From Methanotorris formicicus Mc-S-70 (GTDB lineage: Archaea; AGJL01; Methanococci; Methanococcales; Methanococcaceae), in contig NZ_AGJL01000013.1 of NCBI RefSeq assembly GCF_000243455.1, positions 1 through 39,692 on the forward strand: DNA of 39,692 nt. Direction: 5' to 3'. Each line of letters opens with the position of its first letter. Positions within the stretch are counted from its first letter, which is position 1. A model generated the notes under the pieces. The model ran no database searches, was not told the origin of the DNA, and saw only the letters and a program-made list of their open reading frames with translations. This document shows, piece by piece, positions 10,742-20,289 of the stretch. The position numbers and the translations under genes were made by a program.

Positions 10742-12475
10742 TTCCTCTCAATCCTTATGCTCCCATAACCATCCACAATAGTGTGGTAATTTGGTGGAAT
10801 AACAATTGTTGAATCATATTCCTCAACTATTGCAGGTCCATCAAACCTTGCCCCAGGTTTAAGTTTATCCCTATTGTAGATTGGGGTTTCTTCCCATCCA
10901 TTGGTAAAGTAAACTTTTCTATAACTTTCAGGTTTTGGGATATACTCTTTTATCTCATTGTATTTTATCTCTGGCTTTGTTAATAAACCAATAATTGTAA
11001 CTCTTGCATTAACAAATTCAACATCCTCATCCAATGAACTAAATTTATAAATTGCCTCATGTTTCTTGTGGAAATTATTTATAACCTCCCCCAAATCCCC
11101 AGTCCATGGGATTGTTATATCATACGATTGCCCTTTATATCTAACATCAATTTGCTTAATTATTTTTATCTCATCAAAACTTCCAACCTCTTTAATTCCT
11201 TCTTCTATCAATTCAACAAATATATTTTCTACTTCTTCCTCATCAACTTCATCTGCATCCTTTAATATACTTTTAACTTTATCAACTCTGCAATCAGATA
11301 GCAAAAGCCCCAACGCAGAGAAAACCCCACATGAAGGAGGAATTAATATTGATTTAATTTCCATCTCCTCCGCCAACTCAACACCATGCAACGGCCCTGC
11401 CCCCCCCAAAAACATACATAACAAAGTCCCTTGGGTCATATCCTCTCTCTACCGTAACTATTCTTAATGCCTTTGCCATTGCTGTATTTGCCAATTTTAT
11501 TATTCCCAATGCAACATCTTCTATACATTCCCCAATCTTTTCCGCCAATTTTGATATTGCCTTCTCTGCCAAATCCTTCCTTAATGTTATTGTCCCTCCA
11601 CTGAGTTTGCCTCCCAATCTTCCAAGAATTAAATTTGCATCTGTTATTGTTGGTTTATCATTTCCCTTTCCATAACAAACAGGCCCAGGGTCAGCACCAG
11701 CACTTATTGGACCAACTCTTAATGCATTTCCTTCATCAATCCATGCTATAGTCCCCCCACCAGCACTAACCTCTGCTAAATCAATAAATGGAAACCTAAC
11801 AGGATATCCAGAGCCTTTAATTAACCTTCCAGCATGAACTTCTCCACCGACCTCATACTCATTTGTTATTAATGGAGTGTGGTTGATTATTGTTGATGCC
11901 TTTGCAGTAGTTCCCCCCATATCGAAGCCAATAACTTTCCCATCTCCCAAAATTTTTGAGTAATAAGATACTGCAATCGCCCCAGCAGCAGGACCAGATT
12001 CAATAAATGCCAACGGCCCATAACTCAAAACAACTACTGGAATACCTGTTTTTTGTTGTAACTTATCTGCATTTTCCTTGCTCATATAAGTGACGAATAT
12101 CACATCTGGCTTAATTTCAAGAACTCTTTCTACATTTGGTTCTTCTCCTGGCTTTCCACTTCCAACTCCAGGTTTTTGTAAAAGTTCTTTATGTGCTATT
12201 AGATATGGCATTCCTTTCCAATATTTCTTCTCCACTCCTGTTATTCCACAAATCTTATCAGTTGCGTTTAAATAAACTGCCAATCTTAATGCCCCTGGAC
12301 CATAGCAAACGATTTTATCGACATTTTTAGGAACTTCAACCTCTCTACCTAATATATCGGTTATTTTTACCGTTTCTTTTATTTCTGCTGTAGATTCTTG
12401 CTTTTCATTTACACATCCGCAGAATCCTACTATAATAATGGTTATTGCTAATAAACCAACTAATCTCTTTATCAT
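10738..12475 (-). pseudogene. Chimeric, frameshifted gene: Fe/B12-type binding protein N-terminus joined to hydantoinase/oxoprolinase subunit A
   Basis: Residues 1-160 of the first frame (11378-12475) form a lipoprotein signal (VGFCGC) and the first lobe of a PF01497-type binding protein, closely like the intact copy at 15102-16223. At about 12010 the frame passes directly, without a stop, into hydantoinase [39 protein letters not shown]. The first 250-300 residues normal for HyuA are missing. The frame then breaks at an 8-G run (C on the plus strand, 11400-11407): with 7 G the text reads [16 protein letters not shown] and continues in the second frame (10738-11439) to a normal HyuA C-terminus. 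HyuA-type enzymes are ATP-dependent amidohydrolases that need a B subunit, absent here. The gene looks dead. Confidence 0.8.
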
Positions 12476-12492
12476 CTATACCACCATTAACA

Positions 12493-13614
12493 TCATATTT
12501 TCTTAGCAACAATCATCTTTGCTTTTCCAAAACACCCAAATCGAAGCGAATCCTTCGGATTCGCTGACTTACGAAAACTCTTCGAGTTTTCGTCAAGTCC
12601 TAAAAGTTCAGGCATATCTGTAACCTCCAAGATTTTAAAGCCTAAATTCTTTAAATATTCTAAATAATCGTTGAGATTTAAATCCTCCTCAAACGTGTAT
12701 CTTATTCTACCCTTATTAAGCCCTTCTGGCTTAGAGAAGTTCCATTCCATGTTGTTTAAATAATCTTCAATTCCTTCTTCTTTATCTGGGAAGAATTGCT
12801 TATTTATAAACAATCCTCCTTCATTTAGAGAATTATAAACCTTCTCTGCAATCTTTGGATTCTTTCCACCTGGATTGTAAGAGGTGAAGATTATATCATA
12901 GCCCTTTCCAATATCATCCTTATAAAAATCTCCAGTAATAGTAAAGACATTCTTTGCATTGTATTTTTCAATGAATTTTTTTGTTTCCTCAACAACGTTT
13001 GGCAAATCAAAGACATAGCATTTTAAATTTTTATTTAGCATACTAAACCCTATTGCATACAATCCATGCCCTCCACCTAAATCAAGAAGTTTTTTGGCAT
13101 TTTTAAACTCCCCATATTTTGCTATATAACTTAAAACCTTCTGCAACTCCCAACACTTGCATTCATCTGCCATTCTTCTAACAACCTTTGGAAAAAAGCT
13201 ATTAACATCCGTATTTTGATAATTATCTTTATTTTTTAAAATATCAGATAGATTTTCCCAATTTTTGATATTCTCAAAATAACTGTAGATTGGATTGATT
13301 ATGCTGTAATTTGAATCCTTTTTTAGGTAAATGTTGGTTATCTCAGCATTTTTGTAATAAACTCTCCCACCTACAACCTTGCTATCAATTAAACCAAGAT
13401 CATTTAGGATTTTTAGCATATATTCCATTAAAATCAAATCAGCATCTAAAATCTCTGCCAATTCCTCAGCAGTTTTAAAACTACTCAAATACCCAAATAA
13501 ATTTAAATCAATAGCCGTTTTTAACAAATAAAAAATCCTTGCCTTCAAATAGACTTCATCAAATAGTTTCAATACCTTTTCTGGATTTTCATTAGGACAT
13601 TTTAGAAGAGCCAT
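12493..13614 (-). CDS. SAM-dependent methyltransferase, O-methyltransferase type with winged-helix N-terminus
   Basis: The 373-residue protein begins with a dimerisation/winged-helix region (TAEELAEILDADLILMEYML) typical of small-molecule O-methyltransferases. It then has the Rossmann motif KLLDLGGGHGLYAIGFS, YVFDLPNVVEETKKFI and GDFYKDDIGKGYDIIF. The substrate is unknown. Near the C-terminus about 17 residues (DENSKSFRKSANPKDSL) are encoded by a double-hairpin palindromic element (12545-12593), and the family-like ending FGCFGKAKMIVAKKI resumes in frame. The start follows GGTGAT with 3 nt spacing. It lies 18 nt before the chimeric binding-protein gene in the same direction, so the two are probably one transcript. 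Confidence 0.8.
   Translation of the reverse strand: MALLKCPNENPEKVLKLFDEVYLKARIFYLLKTAIDLNLFGYLSSFKTAEELAEILDADLILMEYMLKILNDLGLIDSKVVGGRVYYKNAEITNIYLKKDSNYSIINPIYSYFENIKNWENLSDILKNKDNYQNTDVNSFFPKVVRRMADECKCWELQKVLSYIAKYGEFKNAKKLLDLGGGHGLYAIGFSMLNKNLKCYVFDLPNVVEETKKFIEKYNAKNVFTITGDFYKDDIGKGYDIIFTSYNPGGKNPKIAEKVYNSLNEGGLFINKQFFPDKEEGIEDYLNNMEWNFSKPEGLNKGRIRYTFEEDLNLNDYLEYLKNLGFKILEVTDMPELLGLDENSKSFRKSANPKDSLRFGCFGKAKMIVAKKI
12545..12593 (-). repeat. Double-hairpin palindromic element, copy A, in frame in a methyltransferase gene
   Basis: On the coding (minus) strand, hairpin 1 pairs ACGAAAACTC with GAGTTTTCGT around GAA (12571-12593). A 5-nt spacer AAGTC follows, then hairpin 2 pairs AGCGAATCC with GGATTCGCT around GAA (12545-12565). 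Both stems are perfect, 10 and 9 bp. The insertion is about 51 nt and leaves the host frame open. It translates in the same frame as copy C; both contain FR-x-S at the hairpin junction (FRKS here, FRNS in copy C). Confidence 0.8.
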
Positions 13615-13640
13615 ATTATCACCAAAATAAATTACATCAC

Positions 13641-15078
13641 TTATTTTAACTTATTTTTAATAATTAATCCTACAAATACTAAACAGATTATTAACAAGAT
13701 TGCATATAAATGTATCATGTTTTTATTATTGCCGGTATCTTCAATATTTGTATAAAAATAGTCAATTCCATTCCCTACATTAACAACAACATACTTTCCA
13801 TCAGAACTCATATAAACCTCATCAATCAACCCTTCATATAGTCTCCCATTTATAAGTTCTTTAAATTTATAATGCCACAGAACATCTCCCCTATTGTTAA
13901 ATATAAAGATATCTCCATTGTTATATCTTGCCAAGATATATCTCCCATCCGGTGTTATATAAACTGATTCAATCTTTCCAGCAATGTAATTTTTTTCATA
14001 ACTCCACAATAGATTTCCTTTATTGTTATATAAAAGCACTTTCGCTGAAACATTTCCTCCATAGGCAGATGAAGAAGGGGGGACTTCCAGTTCCTATAAC
14101 AATATATCTCCCATATGGTGTCATGGAGAATGCTGTAATAATATTTCCACTGTATGTACCGTTACACCATAGTAAATTACCTTTATCGTTAAATACCAAT
14201 ACACTACTACTTGATGGAAGTATTTCAGGCTCTTCTCCTCTATATACATCATAGATTACAATGATATATTTATCATCAGAAGATGTGAATATTGACCTAA
14301 CACTATACCATTTTGAAACCCATGTTGTGTTTTTAAATGTTGTGAATTCATTATTTCCCATTACATAACTCCATAACAACTTTCCCTTATTATTAAATAC
14401 GTGTAGTATGGTATTACCACTTTTATTAAAAGTTTCAGATATAATATAACTTCCATTAGAACTTATATAAGACGGGCATTTGTTTGTTATGTTCCATAAT
14501 AAATTACCTTTATTGTTAAATAGATAGGTTTTATTTTTACATCTTGTAAAAATGTATTCTCCATCAGCCACCATTGAAATAGAGACAATTCTATCGCTTA
14601 TATTTTTATGCCACAATAGTCCATTTTTTTGGTTAAAAAAATAAATGTTACAGTCATTATCTGTCGCTAAAATGTATTCTCCATCAGGAATTATGGAAAT
14701 TGAAGATATATGCCCTCCTACATTATAATACCACACCATCCACACTGATGCACCACTATTATCAAACAAATAAACATTATTCTTATCGCCAATTACAATA
14801 AATTTACCATCTGGTGTCATAGAAATTGAACCATAATAATTTGTTTTATATCCCCATAGTAGTTCTCCTTTATTATTAAAGAGGCATATATAAAAGAGAT
14901 TATCTCCCCTATCTCGAACTGCTGCGGTGATATACTTTCCATCTTCACTCATTGCAATTGAATCAATATCAATAAATTTACTGCTATAACTCCATCCTCC
15001 ACATATATTTTCACAAAATACTGATGTTAAATGTAAAAAGATTCCAATTAAAAGAGTTCCCATTATAAACTTCTTCAT
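13641..15078 (-). pseudogene. Exported PQQ/WD-like beta-propeller protein, frameshifted at a G6/C6 run
   Basis: The first frame starts with a signal peptide (MKKFIMGTLLIGIFLHL), then has blades of about 40 residues, each with an NNKGNLLWxY-like strand and a SISMxPDGKYI-like strand. That frame ends artificially at 14026 with TGSPPFFICLWRK. Removing one base from the run at 14077-14082 gives TGSPPSSSAYGGNVSAKVLLYNNKGNLLW, which continues in the second frame (13641-14039). That frame ends with a membrane anchor, IHLYAILLIICLVFVGLI. The intact protein would have about 475 residues, anchored at the C-terminus with the propeller outside the cell. Its role is unknown. The ATG at 15078 is preferred over an upstream TTG. 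Sequencing error in the run is a real alternative. Confidence 0.7.
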
Positions 15079-15101
15079 CTTCAAACCCTTTTAAAAATAT
15101 A

Positions 15102-16223
15102 TTATTTAAACTCCAACTTCTTAAATCCTCCTAATTTCTCTTTCATTGCACTATAAACTGGCCTTCCAACCAAGAAGGTAAATATCTCATCTGCCTTTTC
15201 CTCTGGGTTTATATCTTTAAATCTGTCTGGGTAGACAACCTTTCCAATGTAGTAAGCATCTGCTAACGCTGTTCCTATATTTGTTGTGTAGAAGTTGTAT
15301 GGCAATAAGCCATAAACCTCCCTATTCTTAAATGCCTTTAATGAATTGTAGAATTCTGGATTCTTCTTATAATCCTCAACAACTAAACTCAACCCACCTT
15401 CATCAACAAATATTATATCCGGATTCCATTTTAAGAGTTGTTCTTTTGTTATGAATGCATGCCCCTCTTTACCTAACTCATCTGCAACGTTCTTTGCATT
15501 AACAGCAACAAATGGTGGATATTTACATTGAGTACTATCAATTCCATGCTTTCCTTTGTATCCAATACCTCCAACATAGACACTTGGCTTCTTATCGTCT
15601 GGAATATCCTTTGTTCTCTCATTCAAATCATTTTGACAATCTTTTATGAATTTAATGACTTCCTCTGCTCTACCTTCTTTACCCAATATTTTTCCAGCAA
15701 GTTCTAATGATTTAAATAAATCTTCGTTGTTGAATGTTGCCAACTGTCCATAACTCAAAACAACAACTGGAATACCTGTTTTTTGTTGTAATGCATCAAC
15801 TTCATCCTTTGGCATGTATGTTACAAATATTACATCCGGCTTAACTTGAATAATTGCTTCTGGGTTTGGTTTTGGACTTGGACCTCCTTGTCCTATTGTT
15901 GGTAGTTCAGTAAGTTCCGGATGAGCAATTCTATAGGGTCTTCCCCATGGTGTCCATTTCTTCTCCGCATCCTCAACTCCAACAACCTTATCTGTTGCAT
16001 TTAAATAGATAATCAACCTCAAACATCCCGGACCGCAGCATATTATTTTATTAACCTCCTTTGGAATCTCAACCTCTCTTCCATATAAATCGACTATCTT
16101 TACCATTCCAGCGTCTTCACTTACAGGTTGAACCTTTTTTTCAACCGTATTTTGCTCCATACACCCACAAAATCCTACAGCAACAATTAAGATTGTTAAT
16201 AAACTCATTAACTTTTTTATCAT
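15102..16223 (-). CDS. Substrate-binding lipoprotein of an ABC transporter, Fe-siderophore/cobalamin class
   Basis: A 373-residue PF01497-type binding protein. It has a lipoprotein signal ([14 protein letters not shown], with the lipidated Cys inside FCGC) and the first lobe [20 protein letters not shown]. The motifs [12 protein letters not shown] and [11 protein letters not shown] and a complete second lobe ending [16 protein letters not shown] follow. It would capture iron chelates, corrinoids or a related metal complex outside the membrane. No permease or ATPase gene lies nearby, so it must use partners elsewhere. Its first 160 residues are paralogous to the chimeric ORF ending at 12475. 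GGTGAT precedes the ATG. Confidence 0.85.
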   Translation of the reverse strand: MIKKLMSLLTILIVAVGFCGCMEQNTVEKKVQPVSEDAGMVKIVDLYGREVEIPKEVNKIICCGPGCLRLIIYLNATDKVVGVEDAEKKWTPWGRPYRIAHPELTELPTIGQGGPSPKPNPEAIIQVKPDVIFVTYMPKDEVDALQQKTGIPVVVLSYGQLATFNNEDLFKSLELAGKILGKEGRAEEVIKFIKDCQNDLNERTKDIPDDKKPSVYVGGIGYKGKHGIDSTQCKYPPFVAVNAKNVADELGKEGHAFITKEQLLKWNPDIIFVDEGGLSLVVEDYKKNPEFYNSLKAFKNREVYGLLPYNFYTTNIGTALADAYYIGKVVYPDRFKDINPEEKADEIFTFLVGRPVYSAMKEKLGGFKKLEFK

Positions 16224-16357
16224 ATCATCACCATTTTGTGCGATAATATAATACTGAAAATAATTATTATATAAATAATTTTCTAACTAATTGGGTGTCT
16301 CTAAGATGTTATCGTTATAGTATTATAGTATAGCCTTACTTATAATCATGTTAGGTA

Positions 16358-16561
16358 ATGATACTTGAAGATGAGCGTTTATTGCACATTCCTCCTGGAA
16401 GTAGTAGAACGGGGGTAAAATTTAAAGATGTTGCCAATAAAATTGATTGGATGGAAAGGAATTACTACCTGTGTGGGAAGCATGATAAACATATAAAAAC
16501 TGTAAAAGATTTATATCTTATGGTTCAAAACATCATCCAAAAATTATTGGAGAATATTTAA
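16358..16561 (+). CDS. Small hypothetical protein upstream of trpB
   Basis: The 67-residue ORF is charged, with single-copy motifs [13 protein letters not shown] and [13 protein letters not shown]. The ATG is preceded only by TTAGGTA, a weak ribosome binding site. It ends 20-30 nt before trpB in the same direction and could share its transcript. It contains a single Trp, so it does not look like a tryptophan-rich leader peptide. I do not recognise the family; it may be a fragment of a larger lost gene. Confidence 0.4.
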   Translation: MILEDERLLHIPPGSSRTGVKFKDVANKIDWMERNYYLCGKHDKHIKTVKDLYLMVQNIIQKLLENI

Positions 16562-16590
16562 AACAAATTCTTATAAAAGAGGTGTCTATC

Positions 16591-17796
16591 TTGAAGAAAT
16601 ACAAAAATATGTATCCAGATAAAAATGGAAAGTATGGGATTTATGGTGGTAAATTCATTCCTGAAACATTGATGCCTGCAATTGAGGAATTAGAAGAGGC
16701 ATTCACAAGATTTTGGATAAACAATGAGGGTAATTTTAGGGAGGAATTTGAGAGTTATTTAAAGGAATATGTTGGAAGACCTACCCCACTTTATTATGCA
16801 AAAAGATTGAGTGAGTTACTTGGATGCAAAGTCTATCTTAAGAGAGAGGACTTGGCTCATTTAGGAGCACATAAAATAAACAACGCCATTGGGCAAGCGT
16901 TATTGGCAAAAAGAATGGGAAAAACAAGAATTATTGCTGAAACTGGTGCAGGACAGCATGGAATAGCAACTGCAGCGGCGGCAACAAATTTAGGCTTAGA
17001 ATGTGTAATTTATATGGGAAAGAAGGATATGGAAAGGCAGAAGTTGAATGTTTTTAGAATGGAGTTGATGGGAGCGAAGGTTGTTCCTGTTGTCAGTGGT
17101 TCCCAAACATTAAAGGATGCTGTAAATGAAGCATTGAGGGATTGGGTTACAAATGTTAGGAATACTTATTATTTGATTGGCTCTACTCTCGGACCTCATC
17201 CATACCCAATGATGGTTAGAGAATTCCAAAGAGTTATTGGAAAAGAGATTAAACAACAAATTCTTGAAAAAGAAGGAAGATTACCAACTTGTATTTTAGC
17301 ATGTGTTGGAGGAGGAAGCAACTCAATTGGAGCATTTTATGAGTTTTTAGATGATGATGTAGAATTGTATGCAGTTGAGGCAGGAGGGAAAGGGGTAGAA
17401 ACAGGAGAGCATGGGGCATCCCTATGTGCTGGAAGAGTTGGGGTTTTACATGGAACAAAGATGTATGTTAAGGAGGATGAGTTTGGGCAAATCGAGGAGA
17501 GTTACAGTATCTCTGCTGGTTTGGATTATCCAGGAGTTAGCCCAGAACTTTCATTCTTAAAGGATAAGGGAAGGATAAAACCAGTTTATGTTACTGATGA
17601 TGAGGCATTAGAGGCATTTCAGTTGCTATGTAAGTTAGAGGGTATCTTACCTGCATTGGAGAGTTCCCATGCAGTATCTTATGCATTTAAATTAGCAGAG
17701 AAATTGGATAAAGATGATATAATTGTTATAAATCTCTCTGGAAGAGGAGATAAGGATGTTCAAACTGTTGCTAAGGCATTAGGGAAGATATTGTAA
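16591..17796 (+). CDS. trpB: Tryptophan synthase beta subunit
   Basis: TrpB condenses indole with serine using PLP, in complex with TrpA. Signatures are [27 protein letters not shown] (PLP lysine about K98 counted from a GTG start at 16582), [12 protein letters not shown] and [12 protein letters not shown], the phosphate-binding loop. This is the standard TrpB1 type that pairs with TrpA. Start choice: GAGGTG at 16579-16584 is best used as a ribosome binding site for the TTG at 16591, giving [10 protein letters not shown]. The GTG at 16582 is part of that site. The next gene is trpA, 19 nt downstream. Confidence 0.93.
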   Translation: MKKYKNMYPDKNGKYGIYGGKFIPETLMPAIEELEEAFTRFWINNEGNFREEFESYLKEYVGRPTPLYYAKRLSELLGCKVYLKREDLAHLGAHKINNAIGQALLAKRMGKTRIIAETGAGQHGIATAAAATNLGLECVIYMGKKDMERQKLNVFRMELMGAKVVPVVSGSQTLKDAVNEALRDWVTNVRNTYYLIGSTLGPHPYPMMVREFQRVIGKEIKQQILEKEGRLPTCILACVGGGSNSIGAFYEFLDDDVELYAVEAGGKGVETGEHGASLCAGRVGVLHGTKMYVKEDEFGQIEESYSISAGLDYPGVSPELSFLKDKGRIKPVYVTDDEALEAFQLLCKLEGILPALESSHAVSYAFKLAEKLDKDDIIVINLSGRGDKDVQTVAKALGKIL

Positions 17797-17815
17797 ATTA
17801 TAACTTGGTGAAAAA

Positions 17816-18664
17816 ATGAGTAGATTAGCGGAGAAATTTGAGGAATTAAAAAATAAAAATGAGAGGGCATTAGTTGCATTTTACGTTGGAGGAGATCCGA
17901 ATTTGGAAATATCAAAGGAGGCACTTGGGGTTATCGCAAATAATGCAGATATCATTGAGATAGGAATTCCATTCTCAGACCCAGTGGCAGATGGCCCAAC
18001 GATCCAAAAGGCAGATGTTAGGGCATTAAACAAGGGAATGAATCCATTAAAGGCATTTGAAATTATTAAGGAGTTGGATAAAAAAACACCGAACACACCT
18101 AAGGTATTCTTAACTTATTACAACATCATCTTCAACATGGGAGAAGAGGAGTTTGTAAAAAAATGCAAAGAATGTGGAATTGATGGGCTTGTAGTTCCTG
18201 ATTTACCAATTGAAGAGGCAGAGAACTTATACAACACCTGCAAAAAATATGACGTTGATTTAATATTCTTGGTTGCTCCAACGACACCAGACGAGAGGTT
18301 AAAGAAAATCTTGGAGAAATGCAGTGGGTTTGTTTATGTTGTTTCAGTAACAGGAATTACTGGAGTTAGGGAGAAGGTTCAGGAGGAAACAAAGGAACTT
18401 GTTAAAAGAGTTGCAAAATATTCAAATGTTCCAATATGTGTTGGATTTGGGATTTCAAAGAAGGAGCATGTTGAGGAGATAACAAAATATGCAGATGGTG
18501 CTATTGTAGGAAGTGCAATAGTTAGGATTGTTGAAAAGTATTTGAATGAAAATGGAGAAATTAAAGATAAAGAGGCATTTTTGAAAGAATTGGAGGAATT
18601 TGTTAAAGAATTAAAAGAAGGAACAAAGAAAAAAGAAAAAATAAAAGTAAGGATTAGAACTTAG
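17816..18664 (+). CDS. trpA: Tryptophan synthase alpha subunit
   Basis: TrpA splits indole-3-glycerol phosphate and passes indole to TrpB through a tunnel. The TIM-barrel motifs are visible: DIIEIGIPFSDPVADGPTIQ (catalytic Glu and Asp region), GLVVPDLPIEEAE, FVYVVSVTGITG and VPICVGFGISK with GAIVGSAIV for phosphate binding. At 282 residues it is slightly long because of a lysine-rich tail (KEGTKKKEKIKVRIRT). GGTGAAAAA precedes the ATG. The last 11 nt overlap the 3' end of the convergent mre11. Confidence 0.93.
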   Translation: MSRLAEKFEELKNKNERALVAFYVGGDPNLEISKEALGVIANNADIIEIGIPFSDPVADGPTIQKADVRALNKGMNPLKAFEIIKELDKKTPNTPKVFLTYYNIIFNMGEEEFVKKCKECGIDGLVVPDLPIEEAENLYNTCKKYDVDLIFLVAPTTPDERLKKILEKCSGFVYVVSVTGITGVREKVQEETKELVKRVAKYSNVPICVGFGISKKEHVEEITKYADGAIVGSAIVRIVEKYLNENGEIKDKEAFLKELEEFVKELKEGTKKKEKIKVRIRT

Positions 18665-19751
18665 TGCAAAATTTACTGTAGTATTCTTCCACAAATTCCA
18701 CGTAACCTTCATTGTTTATCAACCTATTATGTAAATTTAAGACAAAATCTGCATCCAATCCTTTATTTTTAACATACTCTACAAATAATTTTTCAATACT
18801 TGAGTATTCTGGGATGTCATATTCAATCTCCTCATCATCAACAACCCTTATATTGTACCATAGTGTTTTATCCTTCAATACATCCAAAATCTTTCCAAAT
18901 TCCCTTTTAACAACCCCATGGACAATAGGTTTTGATGCATTTGATAAGTTATTGATGAATTCCTTAAACTTTTCTTCTGAATCGATGAAGATCTCAAAGA
19001 AGTCCCTGCATTTTATGTTTATATTTTCAACCCTAATAAAATCCACGTCATTTTTATCAAAATCTCCACTCATATCAACAACATAAAACCCCTTTCCGTT
19101 CTTTTCATAGTCCTTATATTCATCTCTTCTTATGATTTCTGTTGAACCACTATATGCTAAAACTCCCCCGTTCTCCAAATTATCAATTATTCTATTGTGT
19201 ATGTGCCCCATTGCGTAATAACTAAACTCTGGAAGTTCGCTCTTTTCTAATTCGTAATCTGGTACATAAGGATTTATCCCCTGATGCATGATGAGGATCT
19301 TCTTTCTGTATTCTTTTGATGCATTTTCTAATGTTTTGAGTTTTTTGATGAGATTTTCTTTACCTATTTTTGAGTGGTAATTAATCCCCCCAATAAACAC
19401 ACCCTCATGGATATGAAATTCCCTTTTTACAAAAGTTTTTATATACTCACCCAACAAAACCAGTGGGGTTTCTTGGAACTTTCTCTTTGGAAGATCATGA
19501 TTCCCTAAAACAATATAAACCGGAATGCCATTTTCTTTTAACCTTGAAAACCCCCTAATCGCTGTTGATAATGCCTTTATCTGTGGTCTGCTATTTTCAA
19601 ACAAATCTCCACTATGGACAACAAAATCAGGCCTTATTTCCAAAATCTTCTCTATGCATTCATTAAAGGAGTCGTAAATATCCTTTTCCCTATCATCTAA
19701 ATTATACTGCCTATATCCTAAGTGGTTGTCTCCAATATGGACGAATTGCAT
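18654..19751 (-). CDS. mre11: DNA double-strand break repair nuclease Mre11
   Basis: Mre11 is a Mn-dependent phosphoesterase that resects DNA ends with Rad50. The five phosphoesterase motifs are present: HIGDNHLGYR, VHSGDLFENSRP, VLGNHDLPKR, ILIMHQGINPY and YYAMGHIHN. I place the start at the ATG at 19751 (MQFVHIGDNHLG): the upstream ATG overlaps GGTGTT, which serves as the ribosome binding site. In many archaea rad50 and mre11 are adjacent (often with herA and nurA); none of those partners is in this window. The upstream neighbour is a hydrogenase maturation protease, 25 nt away, so joint transcription is likely but functionally unexplained. Confidence 0.92.
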   Translation of the reverse strand: MQFVHIGDNHLGYRQYNLDDREKDIYDSFNECIEKILEIRPDFVVHSGDLFENSRPQIKALSTAIRGFSRLKENGIPVYIVLGNHDLPKRKFQETPLVLLGEYIKTFVKREFHIHEGVFIGGINYHSKIGKENLIKKLKTLENASKEYRKKILIMHQGINPYVPDYELEKSELPEFSYYAMGHIHNRIIDNLENGGVLAYSGSTEIIRRDEYKDYEKNGKGFYVVDMSGDFDKNDVDFIRVENINIKCRDFFEIFIDSEEKFKEFINNLSNASKPIVHGVVKREFGKILDVLKDKTLWYNIRVVDDEEIEYDIPEYSSIEKLFVEYVKNKGLDADFVLNLHNRLINNEGYVEFVEEYYSKFCTKF

Positions 19752-19775
19752 AGTAACACCCAAATTTTTTAATAG

Positions 19776-20273
19776 TTATTTAGAATTAATTGATTTATAA
19801 ATTTCCTCTAAAACCATCTCAACTGCCTTATCAACTGCGTTTTTAACATCTTCACTTAATCCTATCTTAATTTCTGGCATTGTGATTTCCTTTGCTTGAC
19901 ATCCAATTATTACAACATCTATACCCTTTTTACTTACATCTATTAGATAAGGTGCCAACGGTGTGCCGTGTGCATCGAAGGTATATTTGTTTATGTTTGG
20001 AAGTTCATCAACATCCACTTTTTTCAAAGTTCCCGGTTTTAATCCAAAGTCAATAACATCAACAACAATAATCTTCTTTACCTTTGCCTCCTCATCTAAG
20101 ATAGACATTAGATAATATGGTGCTCCAGTTCCAGCATCTATAAGTTCCACATTTTCTGGCAAATCCATCTTTTCCAATCTTGAGATTACTTCATATCCAA
20201 ACCCATCATCCGCAAATAATAAATTCCCACACCCAAAAACCAAGATTTCTTTTTGTAGTGATTTCGGAAGCAT
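19776..20273 (-). CDS. frhD: Hydrogenase maturation endopeptidase, FrhD type
   Basis: These proteases remove the C-terminal peptide from the large subunit of [NiFe] hydrogenases after nickel insertion. The family motifs are LVFGCGNLLFADDGFGYEV (the Glu and Asp that bind nickel), LIDAGTGAPYYLM, IIVVDVIDFG, FDAHGTPLAPYL with the conserved His, and VVIIGCQAKEI. FrhD-like members act on F420-reducing hydrogenase. The start at 20273 follows GGTGATAAA and gives MLPKSLQKEI; the longer ORF from 20321 would overlap trmI. The assignment to F420-reducing rather than another hydrogenase is inferred from sequence style, not from neighbours. Confidence 0.83.
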   Translation of the reverse strand: MLPKSLQKEILVFGCGNLLFADDGFGYEVISRLEKMDLPENVELIDAGTGAPYYLMSILDEEAKVKKIIVVDVIDFGLKPGTLKKVDVDELPNINKYTFDAHGTPLAPYLIDVSKKGIDVVIIGCQAKEITMPEIKIGLSEDVKNAVDKAVEMVLEEIYKSINSK

Positions 20274-20289
20274 TTTATCACCATTAAAA

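Noticed and set aside
16224-16357. Operator for trpBA at the repeated TATAGTAT near 16313-16330
   Set aside because: The repeat is short and AT-rich, with no dyad clearly placed relative to a promoter; too weak to call.
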